Assembly (NCBI GenBank): GCA_963580455.1
Contig: OY756960.1
Location: 2,046,001-2,110,000 of the forward strand
Length of the DNA stretch: 64,000 nt
Direction: 5' to 3'
From: Euonymus europaeus
Lineage: Eukaryota; Streptophyta; Magnoliopsida; Celastrales; Celastraceae
The notes below the pieces were generated by a model. That model searched no databases and had not been told where the DNA came from. It saw only the letters and a list, made by a program, of their open reading frames with translations. This document shows positions 36,501 through 47,785 of this stretch, piece after piece; the first letter of the stretch is position 1; every line of letters begins with the position of its first letter. Made by a program: the position numbers and the translations under genes.

Positions 36501-39117
36501 AACGGTTTTTTGAATATCCGTCGACTCCGACTTCTTAATTCGGTGATTTTTAGCTTAATTTCACACTACTTTTCGAGCACTACAATCCTGGAATTTCGAT
36601 TTTTTATTTCAGAACTTGTGGCTAGTAGGTCTGGTTTCACCTAGTTAGTGGCGAAACGTGGTTTCTTTACGTAAAAGGTTTTCTCAATATCCGCTGACTC
36701 CGAGTTCTGAATTCCGTGATTTTTAGCTTGATTTCACACTACTTTTTGAGCTCTTCAATCCTGGCATTTCGATTTTTGTTTTCAGAACTCGTGGCTAGTA
36801 GGTCTCGTTTCACCTAGTTAGTGGCGAAATGTGATTTTTCTACGTAAACGGTTTTCTCAATATCCGCTGACTCCGAGTTCTTAATTCCGTGATTTTTAGC
36901 TTGATTTCACACTACTTTTCGAGCTCTACAATCCTGGCATTTCGATTTTTATTTCAGAACTCGTGGCTAGTAGGTCTCGTTCCACCTAGTTAGTGGCGAA
37001 ACGTGATTTCTTTACGTAAAAGATTTTCTCAATATCCGCAGACTCCGAGTTCTGAATTCCGTGATTTTTAGCTTGATTTCACACTATTTTTCGAGCTCTA
37101 CAATCCTGGCATTTCGGTTTTTGATTTCCAAACTCGTGGCAAGTAGGTCTCGTTTCACCTAGTTAGCCGCGAATTGTGGTTTCTTTACGTAAACGGTTTT
37201 CTCAATATCTGTTGACTCCGAGTTCTGAATTCGGTGATTTTTAGCTTGATTTCACACCATTTTTTGATCTCTACAATCCTGCTGTTTCGGTTTTTGATTT
37301 CATAACTCGTGGCTAGTAGGTCTCGTTTCATCTACTTAGTCGCGAAATGTGGTTTCTTTACGTAAACGGTTTTTTGAATATCCGTTTACTCCGGGTTCTG
37401 AATTCGGTGATTTTTAGCTTGATTTCACACTACTTTTCGATCTCTTCAATCTTGGCATTTCGATTTTTTGTTTCAGAACTCGTGGCTAGTAGGTCTCGTT
37501 TCACCTAGTTAGTGGCGAAATGTAGTTTCTTTACGTAAACGATTTTCTCAATATCCACTAACTCCGAGTTCTGAGTTCATTGATTTTTAGCTTGATTTCA
37601 CACTAATTTTCGAGCTCTTCAATCCTGGTATTTTGATTTTTGATTTCAGAACTCGTGGCTAGTAGGTATTGTTTCATCTACTTAGTCGCGAAATGTGGTT
37701 TCTTTACGTAAGCGGTTTTTTGAATATCTGTTGACTCCGAGTTCTGAATTCGGCGATTTTTAGCTTGATTTCACACTACTTTTCGAGCTCTTCAATCCTG
37801 GTATTTCCATTTTTGATTTCAGAACTCGTGGCTAGAATGTCTTGTTTCATCTACACAGTCGCAAAATGTGGTTTCTTTACGTAAACGGTTTTTCTAATAT
37901 CCGTTGACTCCGAGTTCTGAATTCCGTGATTTTTCGGTTGATTTCACACTACTATTCGAGCTCTTCAATCCTGCTATTTCGATTTTTGATTTCAGAACTC
38001 GTGGCTAGTATGTCTTGTTTCATCTACTTAGTCGCGAAATATGGTTTCTTTACATAAACGGTTTTTTGAATATCCGTTGACTCCGAGTTCTGAATTCAGT
38101 GATTTTTAGCTTGATTTCACACTACTTTTCGAGCTCTTCAATCCTGGCATTTAGATTTGTGATTTCAGAACTCGTGGCTAGTAGGTCTCGTTGCACCTAG
38201 TTAGTGGCGAAATGTGGTTTCTTTACGTAAACGGTTTTCTCAATATCCGCTGACTCCGAGTTCTGAATACGGTGATTTTTAGTTTGATTTCACACTACTT
38301 TTCGAGCTCTTCAATCCTGCTATTTTGATTTTTGGTTTCAGAACTCGTGGCTAGTTGGTCTTGTTTCATCTACTTAGTCGCGAAATGTGGTTTCTTTACG
38401 TAAACGATTTTCTCAATATCTGTTGACACCGAGTTCTGAATTCGGTGATTTTTAGCTTGATTTCACACTAATTTTCGAGCTCTTCAATCCTGCTATTTTG
38501 ATTTTTGGTTTCAGAACTCGTGGCTAGTTGGTCTTGTTTCATCTACTTAGTCGCGAAATGTGGTTTCTTTACGTAAACGGTTTTTTGAATATCCGCTGAC
38601 TCAGAGTTCTGAATTCGGTGATTTTTAGCTTGATTTCACACTACTTTTTGAGCTCTTCAATCCTGGTATTTTGATTTTTGATTTCAGAACTCGTGGCTAG
38701 TAGGTCTCGTTTCACCTAGTTAGTGGCGAAATGTGGTTTCTTTACGTAAACGGTTTTCTCAATATCCGCTGACTCGGAGTTCTGAATTCGGTGCTTTTTA
38801 GCTTGATTTCACACTACTTTTCGAGCTCTTCAATCCTGGCATTTAGATTTGTGATTTCAGAACTCGTGGCTAGTAGGTCTCGTTGCACCTAGTTAGTGGC
38901 GAAATGTGGTTACTTTACGTAAACGGTTTTCTCAATATCCGCTAACTCCGAGTTCTGAATACGGTGATTTTTAGCTTGATTTCACACTACTTCTCGAGCA
39001 CTTCAATCCTGGAATTTCGGTTTTTGATTTTAGAACTCGTGGCTAGTAGGTCTCGTTCAATCTAGTTAGCCGCGAAATGTAGTTTCTTTACGTAAACGGT
39101 TTTCTCAATATCCGTTG
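33584..39117. repeat. 5,534 bp tandem duplication, copy 1 (32 monomers)
   Basis: Every position checked matches +5,534 bp. Anchors are GATCTACAAT (33,637 / 39,171), GAATGCAG (34,357 / 39,891), TCGTTGCACC (38,880 / 44,414) and others. The left junction is sharp: three differences cluster at 33,570-33,583 and none follows in the next few hundred bases. Inside the unit a 5-mer (865 bp) sub-repeat links about 35,580-35,700 and 36,445-36,565, and a 346 bp dimer lies at 36,669 / 37,015. Confidence 0.9.
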
Positions 39118-42100
39118 ACTCCGAGTTCTGAATTCGGTGATTTTTAGCTTGATTTCACACTACTTTTCGAGATCTACAATCCTGGCATTTCGATTTTTGA
39201 TTTCAGAACTCGTGGCTAGTAGGTCTCGTTTCACCTAGTTAGTGGCGAAATGTGGTTTCTTTACGTAAACGATTTTCTCAATATCCGCTGACTCCGAGTT
39301 CTGAATTCGTTGATTTTTAGCTTGATTTCACACTAATTTTCGAGCTCTTCAATCCTGGTATTTTGATTTTTGATTTCAGAACTCGTGGCTAGTAGGTATT
39401 GTTTCATCTACTTAGTCGCGAAATGTGGTTTCTTTACGTAAACGGTTTTTTGAATATCCGTCGACTCCGAGTTCTGAATTCGGCGATTTTTAGCTTGATT
39501 TCACACTACTTTTTGAGCCCTTCAATACTGGCATTTCGCTTTTTGATTTCAGAACTCGTGGCAAGTAGGCCTCGTTTCAACTAGTTAGCCGCAAAATGTG
39601 GTTTCTTTACGTAAACGGTTTTCTCAATATCCATTGACTCCGAGTTCTGAATTCGGTGATTTTTAGCTTGATTTCACACTACTTTTCAAGCTCTAAAATC
39701 CCGGCATTTCGGTTTTTTATTTCAGAACTGGTGGCAAGTAGGTCTAATTTCACCTAGTTAGCCGCGAAATGTGGTTTCTTTACGTAAACAGTTTTTTCAA
39801 TATCTGTTGACTTCGAGTTCTGAGTTCCGTGATTTTTAGCTTGATTTCACACTACTTTTCAAGCTCTTCAATCCTGCTATTTCGATTTTTGAATGCAGAA
39901 CTCGTGGCTAAAATGTCTTGTTTCATCTACTTAGTCGCGAAATGTGGTTTCTTTACGTAAACGGTGTTTTGAATATCCGTTGACTCCGAGTTCTGAATTC
40001 GGTGATTTTTGGCTTGATTTCACACTACTTTTCGAGCTCTTCAATCCTAGAATTTCGATTTTTGATTTCAGAACTCGTGGCTAGTAGGTCTCGCTCAATC
40101 TAGTTAGCCGCGAAATGTGGTTTCTTTACGTAAACGGTTTTCTCAATATCCGCTGACTCCGAGTTCTGAATTCGGTGATTTTTAGCTTGATTTCACACTA
40201 CCTTTCGAGATCTACAATCCTGGAATTTCGGTTATTGATTTTAGAACTCGTGGCTAGTAGGTCTCGCTCAATCTAGTTAGCCGCGAAATGTGGTTTCTTT
40301 ACGTAAATGGTTTTCTCAATATCCGTTGACTCCGAGTTCTGAATTCAGTGATTTTTAGCTTGATTTCACACTACTTTTCGAGCTCTTCAATCCTGCTATT
40401 TCAATTTTTGATTTCAGAACTCGTGGCTAGTATTTCTTGTTTCATCTACTTAGTCGCGAAATGTGGTTTCTTTTGTAAACGGTTTTTTGAATATCCGTTG
40501 ACTCCGAGTTCTGAATTCGGTGATTTTTAACTTGATTTCACACTACTTTTCGAGCTTTTCAATCATAGAATTTCGATTTTTTATTTCAAAACTCGTGGCT
40601 AGTAGGTCTCGATTCACCTAGTTAGTGGCGATATGTGGTTTCTTTACGTAAACGGTTTTCTCAATATCCGCTGACTCCGAGTTTTGAATTCGGTGATTTT
40701 TAGCTTGAATTCACTCTACTTTTCGAGCTCTTCAATCCTGGAATTTCGGTTTTTGATTTCAGAACTCGTGGCAAGTAGGTCTTGTTTCACCTACTTAGTG
40801 GCAAAATGTGGTTTCTTTACGTAAACGGTTTTTTGAATATCCGTTTACTCCGAGTTCTGAATTCGGTGATTTTTAGCCTAATTTCACACTACTTTTCGAG
40901 CTCTTCAATCCTAACATTTCGATTTTTGATTTCAAAGCTCGTGGCTAGTAGGTCTCGTTTCACCTAGTTAGTGGCGAAATGTGGTTTCTTTACGTAAACG
41001 GTTTTCTCAATATCCGCTGACTCCGAGTTCTGAATTCGGTGATTTTTATCTTGATTTCACACTACTTTTCGAGCTCTTCAATCTTGGTATTTTGATTTTT
41101 GATTTCAGAACTCGTGTCTAGTTGGTCTTGTTTCATCTACTTAGTCGCGAAATGTGGTTTCTTAACGTAAACGGTTTTTTGAATATCCGTCGACTCCGAC
41201 TTCTTAATTCGGTGATTTTTAGCTTAATTTCACACTACTTTTCGAGCTCTTCAATCCTGGAATTTCAATTTTTTATTTCAGATATCGTGGCTAGTAGGTC
41301 TCGTTTCACCTACTTAGTGGCGAAATATGATTTCTTTACGTAAACGGTTTTCTCAATATCTGCTGACTCCGAGTTCTGAATTCGGTGATTTTTAGCTTGA
41401 TTTCACACTACCTTTTGAGCTCTACAATCCTGGAATTTCGGTTTTTGATTTTAGAACTCGTGGCTAGTAGGTCTCGTTCAATCTATATAGCCGGGAAATG
41501 TGGTTTCTTTACGTAAACGGTTTTCTCAATATCCGTTGACTCCGAGTTCTTAATTCAGTGACTTTTAGCTTGATTTCACACTACTTTTCGAGCTCTTCAA
41601 TCCTGCTATTTCGATTTTTGATTTCAGAACTCATGGCTAGTATATCTTGTTTCATCTACTTAGTCGCAAAATGTGGTTTCTTTACGTAAACGGTTTTTTG
41701 AATATCCGTTGACTCCAAGTTCTGAATTCCGTGATTTTTAGCTTGATTTCACACTACTTTTCGAGCTCTTCAATGCTGCTATTTCGATTTTTGATTTCAG
41801 AACTCGTGGCTAGTAGGTCTCGTTTCACCTAGTTAGTGGCGAAACGTGGTTTCTTTACGTAAACGGTTTTCTCAATATTCGCTGACTCCGAGTTCTGAAT
41901 TCGGTGATTTTTATCTTGATTTCACACTACTTTTCGAGCTCTTCAATCCTGGTATTTTGATTTTTGATTTCAGAACTCGTGTCTAGTTGGTCTTGTTTCA
42001 TCTACTTAGTCGCGAAATGTGGTTTCTTTACGTAAACGGTTTTTTGAATATCCGTCGACTCCGACTTCTTAATTCGGTGATTTTTAGCTTAATTTCACAC

Positions 42101-44651
42101 TACTTTTCGAGCACTACAATCCTGGAATTTCGATTTTTTATTTCAGAACTTGTGGCTAGTAGGTCTGGTTTCACCTAGTTAGTGGCGAAACGTGGTTTCT
42201 TTACGTAAAAGGTTTTCTCAATATCCGCTGACTCCGAGTTCTGAATTCCGTGATTTTTAGCTTGATTTCACACTACTTTTTGAGCTCTTCAATCCTGGCA
42301 TTTCGATTTTTGTTTTCAGAACTCGTGGCTAGTAGGTCTCGTTTCACCTAGTTAGTGGCGAAATGTGATTTTTCTACGTAAACGGTTTTCTCAATATCCG
42401 CTGACTCCGAGTTCTTAATTCCGTGATTTTTAGCTTGATTTCACACTACTTTTCGAGCTCTACAATCCTGGCATTTCGATTTTTATTTCAGAACTCGTGG
42501 CTAGTAGGTCTCGTTCCACCTAGTTAGTGGCGAAACGTGATTTCTTTACGTAAAAGATTTTCTCAATATCCGCAGACTCCGAGTTCTGAATTCCGTGATT
42601 TTTAGCTTGATTTCACACTATTTTTCGAGCTCTACAATCCTGGCATTTCGGTTTTTGATTTCCAAACTCGTGGCAAGTAGGTCTCGTTTCACCTAGTTAG
42701 CCGCGAATTGTGGTTTCTTTACGTAAACGGTTTTCTCAATATCTGTTGACTCCGAGTTCTGAATTCGGTGATTTTTAGCTTGATTTCACACCATTTTTTG
42801 ATCTCTACAATCCTGCTGTTTCGGTTTTTGATTTCATAACTCGTGGCTAGTAGGTCTCGTTTCATCTACTTAGTCGCGAAATGTGGTTTCTTTACGTAAA
42901 CGGTTTTTTGAATATCCGTTAACTCCGGGTTCTGAATTCGGTGATTTTTAGCTTGATTTCACACTACTTTTCGAGCTCTTCAATCTTGGCATTTCGATTT
43001 TTTATTTCAGAACTCGTGGCTAGTAGGTCTCGTTTCACCTAGTTAGTGGCGAAATGTAGTTTCTTTACGTAAACGATTTTCTCAATATCCACTAACTCCG
43101 AGTTCTGAGTTCATTGATTTTTAGCTTGATTTCACACTAATTTTCGAGCTCTTCAATCCTGGTATTTTGATTTTTGATTTCAGAACTCGTGGCTAGTAGG
43201 TATTGTTTCATCTACTTAGTCGCGAAATGTGGTTTCTTTACGTAAGCGGTTTTTTGAATATCTGTTGACTCCGTGTTCTGAATTCGGCGATTTTTAGCTT
43301 GATTTCACACTACTTTTCGAGCTCTTCAATCCTGGTATTTCCATTTTTGATTTCAGAACTCGTGGCTAGAATGTCTTGTTTCATCTACACAGTCGCAAAA
43401 TGTGGTTTCTTTACGTAAACGGTTTTTCTAATATCCGTTGACTCCGAGTTCTGAATTCCGTGATTTTTCGGTTGATTTCACACTACTTTTCGAGCTCTTC
43501 AATCCTGCTATTTCGATTTTTGATTTCAGAACTCGTGGCTAGTATGTCTTGTTTCATCTACTTAGTCGCGAAATATGGTTTCTTTACATAAACGGTTTTT
43601 TGAATATCCGTTGACTCCGAGTTCTGAATTCAGTGATTTTTAGCTTGATTTCACACTACTTTTCGAGCTCTTCAATCCTGGCATTTAGATTTGTGATTTC
43701 AGAACTCGTGGCTAGTAGGTCTCGTTGCACCTAGTTAGTGGCGAAATGTGGTTTCTTTACGTAAACGGTTTTCTCAATATCCGCTGACTCCGAGTTCTGA
43801 ATACGGTGATTTTTAGTTTGATTTCACACTACTTTTCGAGCTCTTCAATCCTGCTATTTTGATTTTTGGTTTCAGAACTCGTGGCTAGTTGGTCTTGTTT
43901 AATCTACTTAGTCGCGAAATGTGGTTTCTTTACGTAAACGATTTTCTCAATATCTGTTGACACCGAGTTCTGAATTCGGTGATTTTTAGCTTGATTTCAC
44001 ACTAATTTTTGAGCTCTTCAATCCTGCTATTTTGATTTTTGGTTTCAGAACTCGTGGCTAGTTGGTCTTGTTTCATCTACTTAGTCGCGAAATGTGGTTT
44101 CTTTACGTAAACGGTTTTTTGAATATCCGCTGACTCAGAGTTCTGAATTCGGTGATTTTTAGCTTGATTTCACACTACTTTTTGAGCTATTCAATCCTGG
44201 TATTTTGATTTTTGATTTCAGAACTCGTGGCTAGTAGGTCTCGTTTCACCTAGTTAGTGGCGAAATGTGGTTTCTTTACGTAAACGGTTTTCTCAATATC
44301 CGCTGACTCCGAGTTCTGAATTCGGTGCTTTTTAGCTTGATTTCACACTACTTTTCGAGCTCTTCAATCCTGGCATTTAGATTTGTGATTTCAGAACTCG
44401 TGACTAGTAGGTCTCGTTGCACCTAGTTAGTGGCGAAATGTGGTTACTTTACGTAAACGGTTTTCTCAATATCCGCTAACTCCGAGTTCTGAATACGGTG
44501 ATTTTTAGCTTGATTTCACACTACTTCTCGAGCACTTCAATCCTGGAATTTCGGTTTTTGATTTTAGAACTCGTGGCTAGTAGGTCTCGTTCAATCTAGT
44601 TAGCCGCGAAATGTAGTTTCTTTACGTAAACGGTTTTCTCAATATCCGTTG
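39118..44651. repeat. 5,534 bp tandem duplication, copy 2 (32 monomers)
   Basis: It is collinear with copy 1. By eye I noted only about a dozen to fifteen single-base differences, for example TCTGAATTCG for TCTGAAATCG near 41,375, CCGTGTTCTG for CCGAGTTCTG near 43,272, TTTAATCTAC for TTTCATCTAC near 43,899 and GAGCTATTC for GAGCTCTTC near 44,185. Homology stops about 44,700, where TTTGCGAGCTC replaces TTTTCGAGATC. The duplication is therefore young relative to the monomer-to-monomer divergence around it. Confidence 0.9.
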
Positions 44652-47524
44652 ACTCCGAGTTCTGAATTCGGTGATTTTTAGCTTGATTTCACACTACTTT
44701 GCGAGCTCTTCAATCCTGGTATTTTGATTTTTGGTTTCAGAACTCGTGGCTAGTTGGTCTTGTTTCATCTACTTAGTCGCGAAATGTGGTTTCATTACGT
44801 AAACGGTTTTTTGAATATCCGTTGACTCCGAGTTCTGAATTCCGTGATTTTTAGCTTGATTTCACACTACTTTTCGAGCTCTTCAATGCTGCTATTTCGA
44901 TTTTTGATTTCAGAACTCGTGGCTAGTAGGTCTCGTTTCACCTAGTTAGTGGCGAAACATGGTTTCTTTACGTAAAAGGTTTTCTCAATATCCGCTGACT
45001 CCGAGTTCTGAATTCCGTGATTTTTAGCTTGATTTCACACTACTTTTCGAGCTCTTCAATCCTGGCATTTCGATTTTTGTTTTCAGAACTCGTGGCTAGT
45101 AGGTCCCGTTTCACCTAGTTAGTGGCGAAATGTGATTTCTCTACGTAAACGGTTTTCTCAATATCCGCTGACTCCGAGTTCTTAATTCCGTGATTTTTAG
45201 CTTGATTTCACACTACTTTTCGAGCTCTACAATCTTGGCATTTCGATTTTTTATTTCAGAACTCGTGGCTAGTAGGTCTCGTTTCATCTAGTTAGTGGCG
45301 AAACGTGGTTTCTTTACGTAAAAGGTTTTCTCAATATCCGCTGACTCCGAGTTCTGAATTCCGTGATTTTTAGTTTGTTTTCACACTACTTTTCGAGCTC
45401 TTCAATCCTGGCATTTCGATTTTTGTTTTCAGAACTCGTGGCTAGTAGGTCTCGTTTCACCTAGTTAGTGGCGAAATGTGATTTCTCTACGTAAACGGTT
45501 TTCTCAATATCCGCTGACTCCGAGTTCTTAATTCCGTGATTTTTAGCTTGATTTCACACTACTTTTCGAGCTCTACAATCCTGGCATTTCTATTTTTTAT
45601 TTCAGAACTCGTGGCTAGTAGGTCTCGTTTCACCTAGTTAGTGGCGAAACGTGATTTCTTTACGTAAAAGGTTTTCTCAATATCCGCTGACTCCGAGTTC
45701 TGAATTCCGTGATTTTTAGCTTAATTAAACACTATTTTTCGAGCTCTACAATCCTGGCATTTCGGTTTTTGATTTCAGAACTCGTGGCTAGTAGGTCTCG
45801 TTTTATCTAGTTAGCCGCGAAATGTGGTTTCTTTACATAAACGGTTTTTTGAATATCCGTTGACTCAGAGTTCTGAATTCGGTGATTTTTAGCTTGATTT
45901 CACACTACTTTTCGAGCTCTTCAATCCTGGTATTTTGATTTTTGATTTCAGAACTCGTGTCTAGTATGTCTTGTTTCATCTACTTTGTCGCAAAATCTGG
46001 TTTCTTTACGTAAACGGTTTTTTGAATATCCGTCGACTCCGAGTTCTGAATTCGGTGATTTTTAGCTTGATTTCACACTACTTTTCGAGCTCTTCAATCC
46101 TGGCATTTAGATTTTTGATTTCAGAACTCGTGGCTAGTAGGTCTCGTTGCACCTAGTTAGTGGCGAAATGTGGTTTCTTTACGTAAACGGTTTTCTCAAT
46201 ATCCGCTGACTCCGAGTTCTGAATACGGTGATTTTTAGCTTGATTTCACACTACTTTTTGAGCTCTTCAATCCTGGAATTTCGGTTTTTGATTTTAGAAC
46301 TCGTGGCTAGTAGGTCTCGTTCAATCTAGTTAGCCGCGAAATGTGGTTTCTTTACGTAAACGGTTTTCTCAATATCCGTTGACTCCGAGTTCTGAATTTG
46401 GTGATTTTTAGCTTGATTTCACACTACTTTTCGAGCTCTTCAATCCTGCTATTTCGATTTTTGATTTCAGAACTCGTGGCTAGTATGTCTTGTTTCATCT
46501 ACTTAGTCGCGAAATGTGGTTTCTTTACGTAAACGGTTTTTTGAATATCCGTTGACTCCGAGTTCTGAATTCCATGATTTTTTGCTTAATTTCACACTAC
46601 TTTTCGAGCTCTTCAATCCTGGCATTTCGATTTTGGTTTTCAGAACTCGTGGCTAGTTGGTCTCGTTTCACCTAGTTAGCCGCGAAATGTGGTTTCTTTA
46701 CGTAAACGATTTTCTCAATATCTGTTGACTCCGAGTTCTGAATTCGGTGATTTTTAGCTTGATTTCACACTAATTTTCGAGCTCTTCAATCCTGCTATTT
46801 TGATTTTTTGTTTCAGAACTCGTGGCTAGTTGGTCTTGTTTCATCTACTTAGTCGCGAAATGTGGTTTCTTTACGTAAACGGTTTTTTGAATATCCGCTG
46901 ACTCAGAGTTCTGAATTCGGTGATTTTTAGCTTGATTTCACACTACTTTTCGAGCTCTTCAATCCTGGTATTTTGATTTTTGATTTCAGAACTCGTGGCT
47001 AGTAGGTCTCGTTTCACCTAGTTAGTGGCGAAATGTGGTTTCTTTACGTAAACGGTTTTCTCAATATCCGCTGACTCCGAGTTCTGAATTCGGTGATTTT
47101 TAGCTTGATTTCACACTACTTTTCAAGCTCTTCAATCCTGGCATTTAGATTTGTGATTTCAGAACTCGTGGCTAGTAGGTCTCGTTGCACCTAGTTAGTG
47201 GCGAAATGTGGTTTCTTTACGTAAACGGTTTTCTCAATATCCGCTGACTCCGAGTTCTGAATACGGTGATTTTTAGCTTGATTTCACACTACTTTTCGAG
47301 CTCTTCAATCCTGGAATTTCGGTTTTTTATTTCAGAACTCGTGGCTAGTAGGTCTCGTTCAATCTAGTTAGCCGCGAAATGTGGTTTCTTTACGTAAACG
47401 GTTTTCTCAATATCCGTTGACTCCGAGTTCTGAATTCGGTGATTTTTAGCTTGATTTCACACTACTTTGCGAGCTCTTCAATCCTGGTATTTTGATTTTT
47501 GGTTTAAGAACTCGTGGCTAGTTG
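44652..47524. repeat. Mosaic region with a 346 bp dimer repeat
   Basis: At about 44,925-45,780 two monomer types alternate: one with GCGAAACGTGG/ACGTAAAAGG and one with AATGTGATTTCTCTACG and GTTCTTAATTCCG. ACGTAAAAGG falls at 44,970, 45,316 and 45,662, spacing 346 bp. The same dimer exists inside the 5,534 bp units. The rest is made of lineages shared with the 3,979 bp units downstream, such as the GGCATTTAGATTTGTG and CGTTCAATCTAG types. Confidence 0.8.
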
Positions 47525-47734
47525 GTCTTGTTTCATCTACTTAGTCGCGAAATGTGGTTTCTTTACGTAAACGGTTTTTTGAATATCCGTCGACTCCGAG
47601 TTCTGAATTCGGTGATTTTTAGCTTAATTTCGCACTACTTTTGGAGCTCTTCAATCCTGGCATTTAGATGTTTGATTTCAGAACTCGTGGCTAGTAGGTC
47701 TCGTTTCACCTAGTTAGTGGCGAAATGTGGTTTC

Positions 47735-47744
47735 TTTACGTAAA
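47735..47744. other. Conserved 10 bp palindrome TTTACGTAAA (example; one per monomer)
   Basis: This is the reference example of the palindrome at monomer positions 57-66, present in the large majority of monomers. In A and D type monomers of the first 11 kb a C to G change in front extends it to the perfect 12 bp palindrome GTTTACGTAAAC. It is broken in C types (TTTACGCAAA), in 1-518 and 10,348 types (TTTATGTAAA), and by a 1 bp deletion in a tagged lineage (TTTAGTAAA). TTACGTAA resembles the core bound by some bZIP factors and GTAAAC the forkhead core. A bound protein is inference only. Confidence 0.7.
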
Positions 47745-47768
47745 CGGTTTTCTCAATATCCGCTGACT

Positions 47769-47785
47769 CCGAGTTCTGAATTCGG
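47769..47785. other. Second dyad, CCGAGTTCTGAATTCGG (example; one per monomer)
   Basis: The 17-mer at monomer positions 91-107 is almost self-complementary. Its eight arm pairs flank a central T and only one pair is a G/T mismatch. It contains the EcoRI site GAATTC. The dyad centre lies about 37-38 bp from the centre of the TTTACGTAAA palindrome. It is well conserved across the window. It is lost in sub-lineages such as those reading GATTTTGTTG near 11,465, 13,370, 18,050-18,390 and 30,830. Confidence 0.65.

Noticed and set aside
47735..47751. CENP-B box (GTAAACGG resembles the 3' half of the box)
   Set aside because: The required TTCG is absent at the right distance and CGGG is CGGT in nearly all monomers. 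One variant near 30,798 has AAACGGG but still lacks TTCG.
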